NCBI GenBank assembly: GCA_019633425.1
Contig: WSUB01000172.1
Location: 9,028 to 73,027 of the forward strand
Length of the DNA: 64,000 nt
DNA from: Tulasnella sp. 424
Taxonomy: Eukaryota; Basidiomycota; Agaricomycetes; Cantharellales; Tulasnellaceae
Direction: 5' to 3'
Shown here: piece by piece, positions 1 through 10,126 of the stretch
Layout: every line of letters begins with the position of its first letter
Position numbering within the stretch: the first letter of the stretch is position 1
Notes under the pieces: model-generated
Seen by the model: the letters and a program-made list of their open reading frames with translations, nothing else
Told to the model about the DNA's origin: nothing
Database searches by the model: none
Position numbers and translations under genes: made by a program

Positions 1-540
1 TTGCACCTCTCTGGAGACGCGTTGAAGTGGTATGAAAGTCTTGACGAAAACCTTCAACAAGATTGGAATCTTTTGAGAAAGGCAATGGCTCGAAAGTACG
101 GAGATAACAGCACTGAGAAAGAAGTTGCTGGTTAGTCACAGGACTATCCCTTTCACTTGATATGAACGACTCACAAGTTATTCGTGCACAATTCAGAAAC
201 GCTTTTGCCTACAAAGACAAGTCCACAGAAAAAAGCAAAAGCCACAGAGACCCCCAAGACCTCCCCCGAATATCTCCTTCCCGCAAGAATTGAGATCTCC
301 AACTGGTCTACTCCCGCTCTCGTGTCAAAGATTCGGTTCCCCAAGTCAGAGAGCGAGTGGCTGGATGACGCTCGGCGAAGGAAAGCCAAGTTCGCTGACC
401 GCTCAGGAGTCGCTTATTGGCGTCTGGTAGAAACTTGGGAGTCGATCCCGGGAAACGCGATCCCAACGGGCAAAGAAGGCGGAACAGCATTCGTACTTGG
501 AAAGACGGAAGCCTGACGCTCGTAAAACAGGCTCGTGGAG
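1..540 (+). pseudogene. gag-like/DM9 family copy, 5'-truncated by window edge, frameshifted
   Basis: The window opens inside a gag-like exon (frame L-S-G-D-A-L-K-W-Y). It ends at 130, followed by a 66-bp intron (131-196) and a second exon carrying a DM9-type segment (W-R-L-V-E-T-W, then I-P-G-N-A-I). The stretch is nearly identical to 8702-9240. Compared with that copy it lacks 10 bp near 484-486, which shifts the frame just before the I-R-T-W-K-D-G segment; that segment continues in another frame. Similarity fades after about 540, and the last exon present in the other copies is missing. I read it as a dead 3'-truncated duplicate. The function of the family is unknown; DM9 repeats occur in mannose-binding and secreted proteins of animals, which is family knowledge only. 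Confidence 0.7.
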
Positions 541-917
541 TAGGTCGATACCGAATTGTTGTGTGCACATTCATTCTCAAAGCCGAAAAGTGCTATATCT
601 CTCAAGAGAACCACAGGGCGGCAGCCTGTACTATGTCTGCTACGCGTAACTGCCTTACACCGTTTACTGCAGAGCAGGCCGTAAGAACCGCATTGAAGAG
701 GGGCTTTCAACGTCTCGATGTCCCGATTTCATTTGCAGCCAGGCCCTCTGCCAGAGTTATTTAGGCACACACTTCATTCATTCGAGATTATGGGGAGTAC
801 ACAATACAAGAGAGGGGTATGTCGACCAACTTTCTGACCAACCACAAACTTTCCTGGAGGAGCCAGAGCCTACGTCAGCGTACGATATCGGATTGTCGTC
901 CACCAAGAATGCTGACC
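541..917. other. intergenic stretch, no gene recognised
   Basis: The sequence follows the truncated gag/DM9 copy and precedes the 3' end of the lectin gene. Short open frames are present, but none shows a recognisable domain or a paralog in the window. Confidence 0.5.
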
Positions 918-1748
918 TTAGGTGAAGGCAATGTAGCTGACGGTTGCGGACCAGAGCCTCGTGTCTGCCCAGCTGTCAATGTGCCAAGTCATGCCTTTGG
1001 TTGACACGTTGTCAACGTAGGTCTTAATCCTAAAATCTTTACTGCTGTCGATGTCGACATGACTGAGAGCAAAGAAAATAGTAGGTGGTCTGGAGAACTC
1101 GGTGTCTTGGAAAACGACATCGCTGTGCGTCTGCTTTGAAGCGTACTCCCAAGGACGGACTTCCCCGGTGTTCTCCGCGCCGCTGTAGATGTGCTCCTTG
1201 TCCTCGGGGTACGCAATCCAGCCGGCGACACCCGAGAGGAGAGCAGTTGGGCCCCAGGTTTCGAAATGGAGGGTGAAGCCCTTGGCGTCGATGTCGGAGG
1301 GGTAGGTCCTAAGACGAGAGGCCTCTCCTCCACTCATTTCCCACGCCTTTAGGAAGACGATGACTTTAGGAGGAGTAACGAAGGGTCGATCGAAGTTGAT
1401 ACGATGTGAGGTCTCCTTCCGAGGGTTGGTTGAAGGACTATCTTCGAACTCGCCAGACTGGAAAGCGAGGTCGCCGGGCTTCTCGATGAGATAGTTGAAT
1501 CCAGCGGAATAGAGCGTGGAATCTCCCCAGGTATCGATATGCGCGGTGAAGTTCTGCGCTTGAATAGGGTCTGCGTAAGCTCGGATACGGAGGTCGGTGC
1601 CACCTTTCATGTCGACCGAGGTAAGACCGATGGGAAGACGGGGAGGGGCGACATATTTTTTGGGGAAGTAAATGACCTTGTAATTCTGAGGATAGTTTTG
1701 GTCCGAGAAGCGGACTTCCTCGGTGTTGAAAGAGCCAACGCCGGACAT
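918..1748 (-). CDS. H-type lectin domain protein, three domains
   Basis: One uninterrupted frame of 276 residues without an intron, starting M-S-G-V-G-S-F-N. It contains three copies of an H-type lectin unit of about 80-90 residues, roughly 10-88, 97-183 and 190-276. Each has a hydrophobic strand with P-P (V-A-P-P, V-T-P-P, S-R-P-P), a central L/F-x-x-x-x-[DW] region, and a closing F-x-x-x-x-x-[TS]-W-[GA]-[DP]-[ST] strand (T-W-G-D-S, T-W-G-P-T, S-W-A-D-T). H-type lectins bind N-acetylgalactosamine-like sugars in snails and slime moulds; in fungi they are usually small cytosolic lectins, possibly defensive. No signal peptide is visible. The gene stands alone, with gag/DM9 copies on both sides on the opposite strand. 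Sugar specificity cannot be judged from sequence. Confidence 0.85.
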   Translation of the reverse strand: MSGVGSFNTEEVRFSDQNYPQNYKVIYFPKKYVAPPRLPIGLTSVDMKGGTDLRIRAYADPIQAQNFTAHIDTWGDSTLYSAGFNYLIEKPGDLAFQSGEFEDSPSTNPRKETSHRINFDRPFVTPPKVIVFLKAWEMSGGEASRLRTYPSDIDAKGFTLHFETWGPTALLSGVAGWIAYPEDKEHIYSGAENTGEVRPWEYASKQTHSDVVFQDTEFSRPPTIFFALSHVDIDSSKDFRIKTYVDNVSTKGMTWHIDSWADTRLWSATVSYIAFT

Positions 1749-4490
1749 TTAGATGGGAATGTGACGGATATACGCGGATGTGGTTGAAGTAAGGGTGATG
1801 GTTTGCTGGTGGGTGATTGCTTGTCCCATAGCTGCAACTCTTATAGCTCTACGCGTAATCGAGGTAAGCGATATCCGAGGTCTAGATGGTCATGAGCCAG
1901 CTTAAGAGGTGAGTGGTATCTTTGTGATAGACGCAAGATGGCCCCCCAAAGTCTTTCGACAGCTCGAACCCAAATTTCCCCGAGGGTCCTTCCGTCACCG
2001 GGCAAGAGAGCACTCCTAGAGCACAAGTTCGTTGGCGAATCAACTGGTCCTTGGTCCTTCGGTGCCAGCGAAAAAAGAGCTAATCCCGATGTTCATGACC
2101 TCGTCTGTTTGACGTAGATGGCTTTGACCTTCCGAGAACGGGCTTTGCTTTTCCGCATCCTAGCGGTTGAGATCTCGAACGTATGTTTATGTTTGGGTGA
2201 TCATGAGCTCTAAGCGACTCCCTTGCCAAGAGAATGAGCGTTGTGCCTGGCAGCTGGTCTGCCTGTTGTCCGACCCTCGCACCCATTTTATTCGTCCCAA
2301 CATGTTGGGGCTTCCCCTCTACGCGTCATTTATTCTAACCCGTAGTTCCATCGAAAAGCTGGGAGAGTCCGCAACGGATGGACCTGCCTCCGCGGGTTGA
2401 GAGCCGGGAATGACTGCTTGAATTCACATTCAATCGCGAAGTGGACTGCGCTTCGGAGGTGGCTGTGCGGATAGGAAAACTGTTAGCCGGTGGAACGTCA
2501 AGTCTGACTGAAGCCCTAATTGGACCTGAGGGTGATTAGATGAAGAAGATAAGACTAGGGGTCTAAACGGGGACGGGAAATTTGGGGTGGTCGAAGGAGA
2601 GTCATGGGTCGCAGCTGTCCGGTACCATAGCCAGCCGGTAAGCTGTTACGCTTACGCACCCATACACAGCAAGCTCCATTACTGCTCTGCTACGAGAGTT
2701 CTGATATGTCCCGATACTTCCTGCGTGAGAGTGGCACTGTAGAGCACATCGCAATATCTGTACAACCGTTGTCGAGGCTGGGCTCGGGTGTGGCTACTGC
2801 TCAGATCTGAGTCATGCTTGATACAGGCGTCGAATTCTCTCGGGAACAGTATATTCGATACAAGACCGAAGTCAACCGAGGGTGGGCGAGGATCTCCGAC
2901 TGTTTGCTTTGGCGACGGTCTCTTTTAAATCTGGCCAAAATATTCAGGCACAGTTGTACACCCGCAACCACCCGATCCCCTGACTTGGCCAACAACCCCA
3001 TGGGAAATGAGACGTTAGCGATGCGTGCCCTGACGACGGCGACCGGTTCAAGCGCGATGACCACTCAAGAATTCGACTTCCATGATTGATTCCGATCATA
3101 AAGAGTGTACGCATTACAATATAATGTATCTACTTGAGTTAAAGTTCGCCTTGCACCCTCACCGCCGCTCTTGACGACGACGATGACGGTGTCCCAGTCT
3201 AGAGTCCCATGTAGGGTCCCTGACGGCGACGATGGGATCTCGTTGCGTGAGGTGACGATCTTGGAGGTGGGACCCTGACACCCTTGGGGGGTTGTTCAGC
3301 TTCCTGCCCCAGCCCCTTCTCAAGTGATTGTGGGGACATTATACAGGAATGTGAACTCTCGATATGAAAATGCCCTCCTTCTGGCCGCGGCTTTGGTTGT
3401 TCAGGAACTCGGAGTTGCCGGAGGTGTGGCGGAGCAAATATACGTTTGCTCCCTAGGTTAGGTGAGGGAGGGGAGGTTGTGGTCAGAGCTGGATCACAGA
3501 ACCTTATCCCCGAGACTTGGAGGGAAAAGAAAGCAGCCTACGTCACGGTGCACAAACCTCAGGAAGGAATGATGTACCTCGGCGGAGTGCACATCCAGTC
3601 ACTCAAAACCAATCTAAATTGTCTTTCAAGGAGCATGGGCGCTGGGGGCTGCCGAGTCGACGTGAGTGGTTATATGGGCCCCGTGGTGAGGACTTCATCG
3701 TCCCACTTCTCCGCCCATGGGTCCCTCCAAACGACTTCGAATGATCGTAGCGAGCCATGTCATATGCCAAAATGTGTCCTTAACTGACTTTCTGGTATCT
3801 TCGACTGGTACAATTCAGTCTTTATTCCCTGAGCATTGTATGATACGTGTCACGTGAACTTGTTAGTTGAGAATAGGGACATTGCTGTTTTCGGCATCAT
3901 GACTATCTATCACCATTCACGACAAACACACATTGGAAGAGCGTGCGTTGGGATGGAGTTCTGGGGTTTGGCTCCTTGTGGCCACGACATAAGCCCGAAC
4001 CTTGCTGCCATTCAAATAAAGCGACGCGCCACCTAAATTTAAGCTCCATCGTGACCGCGGGGTCCTTGACAGCAGCCGGCGAAAGGTCCGACGTTCATCG
4101 CGCCTTGGAAGCAGAGCTGGATAAAATAACACTTATAGAGCAGTATCCATATAGTACACTATTTGTAACCACGGGCGGCACCCAAGTCGAGTCCATTTAG
4201 GCGGTGGGCGTCGGGGACCGCAGTCGATCCGAGATTTCGGTCTGCCTAATACCCGGGGATGGACGCATGCATTTTTGGCCCTACGGGAGATTTTCATTGA
4301 ATCTCGTCCACAGAAACCAAGAAAGCGGAGGGCCTCCCCTAGCCGGATTGGGAAGGCATGAGAACGCAAGCACCCCTAACACGTGTGGTAATCCATGGCT
4401 GTCCTTTGCCTTTCATCTCCACATCGATGCGCGATCCCTCCAAAATGGACTCTGAATCAGGTCACTGTAGATCTGCTTCGTTCATTTTAA
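1749..4490. other. 2.7-kb stretch without a convincing gene
   Basis: Only short open frames are present on either strand (the longest about 113 codons, at 3446-3787) and none has a recognisable domain. The segment 3150-3260 is rich in GAC/GATG-type triplets. The segment 3321-3440 resembles 8361-8480. From about 4305 the sequence matches 6125 onwards and is the 5' flank of the next gag/DM9 gene. The rest looks like decayed intergenic DNA. Confidence 0.5.
3321..3440 (+). repeat. dispersed repeat, diverged copy of 8361-8480
   Basis: Both places share a G-T-G-A-T-nn-T-G-G core with TATACAGG, then CCCTCCTTCTGGCC and a purine-rich GGAGGTG-GGCGGA end. The copy at 8361-8480 lies about 90 bp upstream of a gag/DM9 gene, so this copy may be the orphaned 5' flank of a lost member. 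Confidence 0.5.
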
Positions 4491-5930
4491 TTTTTTCTAA
4501 AGCAGAAAACGACTCCCTTAGGTATCATCTTTTCAGGGAACGAGGGTCTTACATGCCACCAGTTTATTCGTGCTGTCCGTGAACGTGCTCTTGAAAGTGG
4601 GCATCAGAGGAACGACGAGTGGATGGCCGACTATGCTTCCATTCGGTTCGAAGGCGAGGCCCTAAAGTGGTTCGAAAGTCTTGACGACGAAACGCAAGCT
4701 AGTTGGAAACTCCTTCGTCGCGCCGTTCTATCCCATTATGAAGAGCCGGCCTACGAAGCTTCAGCTACCCAGTTTCCTGGTAAGTCACAAATATAAATAC
4801 GAGTCGATACTTCTCTCTGCTCATCGGGACGCGTCTTCAGTCCAGCAAACCACGCGTTCGGCTTTCACTTTTACTGGTAAAGACAAAGCCGAATGCCGGG
4901 AGTTCGTTCGAGAAATTCGGCTACGAGCATCTGAGGAAGAGAAGGAGAATGATACGGAGTGGATGATTGGACTGGCATATCCCTGCTTTGCAGGAGACGC
5001 TCTGCAATGGCATGCGTCACTTCCCATGGACGTTCGGACCAACTGGCCTCGCCTGGAAAGAGCCATTCTCGTTGACTATCCCTTTCCATCCACCGTAACA
5101 GTCTCACCAGCCCGCATCCGAGTTGACGATTGGCGGACGGCAGTAGCGCCATCAGCCTCTCTCCAATCTATTCAAAGTCGCCAGGAGTGGCTTGACCAGG
5201 CGATGGAACGTCGGAGGATGTATCAAGGGGTTAAAGACAAGTCGGCACCATGTTGGTTGCTTGTAGAGACAGTGAACGACATCCCAGAATATGCCCTCGT
5301 AACAGGCTGTGAGCAATCGGGTGAATCGTTGTATTCCGCTCGTGCTTGGCAGGATGGCTATGGAATGGTCGTTGGAAAATGTGGAAAGCACATGTCTGGT
5401 ATCTATCCGCGTCGCACAAATCCTCGTCGTCACTCGTACTCATATGGTCCAATATATAGGTGCTGGGCTGCCGCTCAACGGGAAGGAAATCCGTGGAGTG
5501 AACCCATTTGAGGTGCTTGTCGGTGATCCCTCCCACTTCCAGTGGGTCGCGGTGCCGCATTCAGGCGAGAAGACAACCCAGATAAAATATCGACCTTTTT
5601 TCGCGGTCGATGCTGGAGTTGAGATATGCCATCGTCACCGAGCCACGTTCGTTTGCCAGGCTGGGCATGAAAATGGTTGGCATCCGGGGAAAATACTCTC
5701 CTGGGCTGGGTGGATAGCTATTGGCTACAAAGGAGCGGAAGTGAAGTCCTCCACAAATGCTGCACGGTTACTTGCTTGGGCCGAATAACTACTCCCAATA
5801 GCTACTTGGACACTGGATCCGAATAAGATGTTGTTACGACTGTTCAGTGTGAAAGCAGAGAGAATCTTGCGCCTATGAAAGATTCTGATGCTCCCAAATT
5901 TGTGTTCGGAGGCAATTTTCAAGCCTGCTG
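4305..5930 (+). repeat. first unit of a direct tandem duplication carrying a gag/DM9 gene
   Basis: This unit aligns with 6125-7770 through the 5' flank (a shared GGAGGCCTCCC-type block, then a block ending in AATCAGGTCACT), all exons and introns, and about 150 bp of 3' flank (shared ATCCGAATAA and TGTGTTCGGAG blocks). The two units are head to tail about 200 bp apart. Confidence 0.75.
4506..5788 (+). CDS. gag-like x2 plus DM9 x2 protein, start codon unclear
   Basis: Three exons: about 4506-4779, 4841-5398 and 5460-5788, with 61-bp phase-1 introns (4780-4840, 5399-5459). Exon 1 encodes a retrotransposon-gag-like helical domain (W-M-A-D-Y-A, then G-E-A-L-K-W-F-E-S-L). Exon 2 encodes a second gag-like domain (F-T-F-T-G-K-D, then G-D-A-L-Q-W-H-A-S-L) and the first DM9-type unit (I-P-E-Y-A-L-V-T-G, then A-R-A-W). 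Exon 3 completes it (G-K-E-I, F-E-V-L-V-G-D) and adds a second unit (A-V-D-A-G, E-N-G-W-H-P-G-K, L-L-A-W). At the place where the sister gene at 6333 has its ATG, this copy has ACG, and a stop lies upstream at 4488. Either a further 5' exon exists or the start is lost. No protease, reverse transcriptase or integrase is nearby, so this is not an active retroelement. Confidence 0.6.
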
Positions 5931-6124
5931 ACGAATAATGTCGCAGGCGTCGACTCTTGCACCTCTGAACGGCCGACTGCTGATGAGAATCTCTTACCGA
6001 CGATGAGGCCAATTATTTCGCTGCCCCAACTGCTTGATGAGTATTATATGCAAGGATGTTCATAAATGGACGGATACGATTTCGGCTCCCCAGAGGGTTT
6101 TGTCCGGTTTTGGTGTACATGTTG

Positions 6125-7770
6125 CCGCCGTTCACAGAAATCAGCGGGGGGCCTCCCTTAGCCGGATTAGGAAGATATGAGAACGTAAGCACCTCCAACA
6201 CGTGTCGTAATCAGCTCATGACTATCCTTTGCCTTACATCCCCACATTTATGCCCGATCCCTCTAAAATGGAATCTGAATCAGGTCACTACGGATTTCCT
6301 CGTTCAGGCTATTTTCTTTTCTAAAATAGAAAATGACTTCTTCAGGAGATATCATCTTTTCCGGGGATGGGGGACTTACATGCCACCAGTTTATTTGTGG
6401 TATCCGTAAAGGTGCTCTTGAAAGTGGGCACCTGAACAACGACGAGTGGACGGCCGGTTATGCCTCAATTCGGTTCGAAGGCGAGGCCCTAAAGTGGTTC
6501 GAAAGTCTTGACGACGAAACGCAAACCAGTTGGAAACTCCTTCGTCGCGCTATTCTATCCTATTATGAAGAGCCGGCCTATAGAGTTTCAGCTACCCTGT
6601 CTCCTAGTGAGTCACAACTTATATAAATGCGAGTCAATAATTCTCCCTAATCATCGGGACGCGTTTTCAGCCAAGCAAACTATGCGTTCGGCTTTCACCT
6701 TCACTGGTAAGGACGATGCCGAATGCCAGGAGTTCGTTCGAGAAATTCGGCTACGAGCATCTGAGGAAGGGAAGGAGAATGATATGGAGTGGATGATTGG
6801 GCTGGCATATCCCTGCTTTACAGGAGACGCCCTTAAATGGCACGCGTCACTTCCCATGGACGTCCGGACCAACTGGCCTCACCTGGAAAGAGCCATTCTC
6901 GTTGACTATCCCTTTCCACCCACTGTAACAGTCTCACCTGCCCGCATCCGGGTTGACGATTGGCGGACGGCAGTAGCACCATCAGCCTCTCTCCAATCTC
7001 TCAGAAGTCGCCAGGACTGGCTTGACCAGGCTAGGGAGCGCCGAAAGATGTTTCAAAAGGTTAAGGACAAGTCAACACCATGCTGGTTACTGATAGAGAC
7101 AGAGAACGACATCCCAGAAAATGCTCTTGTAACAGGCATCGAGCAATCAGGCAAGCTGCTGCATAGCGCTCGAGCGTGGCACGACAACTACGGACTTCTC
7201 ATCGGAAAATGTGGCAAGCACATGACTGGTATCTATCCTCTTTTTACATTTCTTAGTCATCACCTGGCTACTCATACGATGTGATATACAGGTGCCGGAC
7301 TGCCAGTCAGCGAGAAGGAAATCCGAGGAGTGAAGCCATTTGAGGTGCTTGTCGGCGATCCCTCTTACTTTCGATGGGTTTCGGTACCCTACCGAGGCAA
7401 GCAGCAAAGCCCGATACAGCATATACCCTTTTCCGCGGTGGACGCCGGATTCGAGTCAAGCCGTCACCGAGCTACATTTATTTGCCAGGGTGAGCTTGAA
7501 AACGGTTGGCATCCGGGTAAATCACATTCTGGGTGGGAGGGAACGTGGATTGGCAATGATGGAAAGGAAATTTGATTCTCCTGGAATTCCAGTACGTTAC
7601 GATTGCTTGCTTGGGCGGATTAATTACCCTCAAGCCTCTGTCGCTACTCGTAGACTGAATCCGAATAACATGTTTGTTGTGACTGCGGTAATGCAAGATC
7701 AGGGAGAAGCCAGACCGGTACCCTATGAAAGGCTCTTCTGCTCTCAGATTGTGTTCGGAGTCGGCCTCAA
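6125..7770 (+). repeat. second unit of the direct tandem duplication
   Basis: Head-to-tail duplicate of 4305-5930. Substitutions are scattered over exons and introns alike, and both introns keep the same position and phase. Confidence 0.75.
6333..7575 (+). CDS. gag-like x2 plus DM9 x2 protein, premature C-terminal stop
   Basis: Exons 6333-6606, 6671-7228 and 7292-7575 give 371 residues; introns are 64 and 63 bp, both phase 1. Domain order: gag-like 1 (about residues 15-85, F-E-G-E-A-L-K-W-F), gag-like 2 (about 95-175, F-T-G-D-A-L-K-W-H), linker, DM9 unit 1 (about 240-300, I-P-E-N-A-L-V-T-G to F-E-V-L-V-G-D) and DM9 unit 2 (about 300-371, F-S-A-V-D-A-G-F-E, E-N-G-W-H-P-G-K). The frame stops at TGA 7573-7575. 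Reading on in the same frame restores the family end (L-L-A-W-A-D, TAA at 7621-7623), so the last 15 or so residues are lost by a single codon. The cellular role is unknown. An alternative is a domesticated gag gene with a carbohydrate-binding tail. Confidence 0.65.
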
Positions 7771-8566
7771 GCCTGCCCGTGCCAAAGGATAGCAACGCAG
7801 ATATCGAAGAGATGACTACCTACCACAAGCTCCCGCCAACGCGAACACAGGTTATGCCAAGGAATCTAACACAACCTTATAAAATGTAAGTTATATATGG
7901 TCAGGTGGTTGATTTTGGACAGAATATATATGGGGAGGTGAGCAAACCGAAGCCACAACCGAATAATGACGCGTTGGACACGAGCTCTCCAGCTCCTTGC
8001 TTCTGGACCCCCACGTTGCATCCACATTTGCATTGAATGGTGTGCCACCAACAAAGGTGGATTCTTCACTGATGTTATGGTAGGTTCCCTCCCACTCGCA
8101 CACGATGCGCCCGACGTTAAGGGACAATATTGGACTTCCCTCGCTCTCATCACCATGGCGCATGTCAAAATCGTGCCACTTCGGTGTCACTTGATTCTTA
8201 TCATATGCAACTCACGTGCGCGTCAGGTCTTGACTTCGAGAAAGGGAATTTTAGGACCTTCCGAAGCCTATTCCAAACCCTCTCCGCGCAAACACAATAG
8301 CAAGTGTTCTCTAACCACATTTCCTTACTACCGGCTCATCACCACTTCCCTTCGGCTGTCTCCTCTCGAGTGATCGTGGTTATACAGGTATCTCAACTAT
8401 TGCGATGCAAAAGCCCTCCTTCTGGCCATGGTTTTGGATACCGAGGAAGGCGGAGCCGGCGGAGGTGGGCGGAGCTGATCCTTGTTCTTACGCCACCGAG
8501 ACGGAGAACATCTTAGGTGGGCCCAAACCTCTGTCATGATGAAAATGTGCACCTAAAAAGAGCCGG
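7624..8566. other. intergenic stretch with a doubtful minus-strand coding remnant
   Basis: A minus-strand frame at 7891-8190 reads like a protein fragment (C-E-W-E-G-T-Y-H-N-I, then G-G-T-P-F-N-A-N-V-D-A-T-W). It has no good ATG upstream and I do not recognise its family. The rest shows no gene; 8361-8480 repeats 3321-3440. Confidence 0.3.
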
Positions 8567-9627
8567 ATGACTCTAGAAGGTAATTTCGAATTCAAGGGCA
8601 ACAAGGGGATGCCGTACGAGGAGTTCCTCCAAAGGATTCGCCGCATAGCATTCAGTCAAGAGCGAAGCCGGGACTCCGCGTGGATGGCCGACTTGGCAGC
8701 TCTGCACCTCTCTGGAGACGCGTTGAAGTGGTATGAAAGTCTTGACGAAAACCTTCAACAAGATTGGAATCTTTTGAGAAAGGCAATAGCTCGAAAGTAC
8801 GGAGATAACAGCACTGAGAAAGAAGTCGCTGGTTAGTCACAGGACTATCCCTTTCACTTGATATGACCGACTCACAAGTTATTCGTGCACAATTCAGAAA
8901 CGCTTCTGCCTACAAAGACAAGTTCACAGAAAAAAGCAAAAGCCATAGAGAACCCCAAGGCCTCCCCCGAATATCTCCTTCCCGCAAGAATTGAGATCTC
9001 CAACTGGTCTACCCCCGCTCTCGTGTCAAAGATTCGGTTCCCCAAGTCAGAGAGCGAGTGGCTGGATGACGCTCGGCGAAGAAAAGCCAAGTTCGCTGAC
9101 CGCTCTGGAGTCGTTTATTGGCGTCTGGTAGAAACTTGGGAGCCGATTCCGGGAAACGCGATCCCGACGGGCAATGAAGGCGGAACCCAGATATTCAGCA
9201 TTCGTACTTGGAAAGACGGAAGCCTAACGCTCGGAAAACAGGCTCGTGGAGGGCTCTTCTGGAGTCATATACGTACGCATCCGTCCACCTCTGTCGAACG
9301 TTCTTCTTGTCCGTCACTCATTCAGTGTCCTAAATCATAGGTGCATGGATACCTTGGTATGGGAAGGAAGTTCCCTGGTCAGGCCCTTTTGAGATTCTCG
9401 TGGGAGATCCATCGGCCGTTCGATGGGTTTCGCCTCGAGATGGTAGGTTCCATGCGGTGGAAGGTGGCTTCGAGACTGGGAGTCCCAACGCTCTTTTCAT
9501 TGCCCAGTTCAATCACATGGGATTGATGGAACCCGGAAAAGCGTTTTCGGCCGATTTTCAAGGCCATTTTGGTTGGTGGTTGATGGAGTTTCATAACCGC
9601 GACTTCCGTATCCTGGCTTGGAAGTAG
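8567..9627 (+). CDS. gag-like plus DM9 x2 protein, single-gag form
   Basis: Exon 1 8567-8831 (ATG at 8567), intron of 66 bp, exon 2 8898 to about 9272 (donor GTACGC; 9263 also keeps frame), exon 3 9341-9627; about 308 residues. One gag-like domain (about residues 5-85: F-E-F-K-G-N, W-M-A-D-L-A, L-S-G-D-A-L-K-W-Y-E-S-L). A Lys/Pro-rich linker follows, then a W-L-D-D-A-R-R-R helix, DM9 unit 1 (I-P-G-N-A-I-P-T-G to F-E-I-L-V-G-D-P-S) and a more divergent unit 2 (A-V-E-G-G-F-E, M-E-P-G-K, ending L-A-W-K). This is the most intact copy in the window and the reference for the damaged copy at position 1. It differs from the 4.5 and 6.3 kb genes in having one gag-like exon instead of two. Confidence 0.65.
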
Positions 9628-10126
9628 TTGAACCCTGCGTGGTCTTGATACGTGGTTATACAGGATTAACAGCGGTTAAATCGTGCGGGTGAATCTGCAA
9701 TGGCAAAGCCCCTAAAGCGGGTCGAACGGCCACAATTTCATCGGAACTGTGAAACGAGGTGAGAAGAGTAAACAATACCAAGGATGTGATGAGAGAAAAC
9801 ATAACTAGTCACCGAGTTGACTGTGTGGAGGGAGTGCTGTAAAGGTTTCAGAACAAGCGTTCATTTTCTCACGTCGTCATTGGTGTTGGAATTTGATCGG
9901 CTTCGGGACCACCACCTCGAGAGCATAGAGCAAGGAGTAAGACCTTACCTGTAAAAAGCACTTCTTGTTCGTAAGCGAAGAGTGTCACAAAAGAAACTGT
10001 CGTAGTTTACGCTGCTGATATCCCGAATCAAATTCGTGCCGGCTCCCGGGCCGGGAGCTTGTTACACTTTGTTCCCGCGGCTTGCACCCATTGCGTCCTT
10101 TCCTCCTCTCCCCACCTCCTTTCCCA
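9628..10126. other. intergenic stretch, no gene seen
   Basis: No frame with domain similarity. It contains the 3' flank of the gag/DM9 gene and the promoter of the membrane-protein gene starting at 10127. Confidence 0.5.

Noticed and set aside
3446..3787. 113-codon plus-strand frame
   Set aside because: No domain, no duplicate in the window, and a second open frame overlaps it.
1..9627. Gag-like domains as part of an active retrotransposon
   Set aside because: No LTRs, protease, reverse transcriptase or integrase frames nearby, and the gag-like exons are spliced to DM9 exons.
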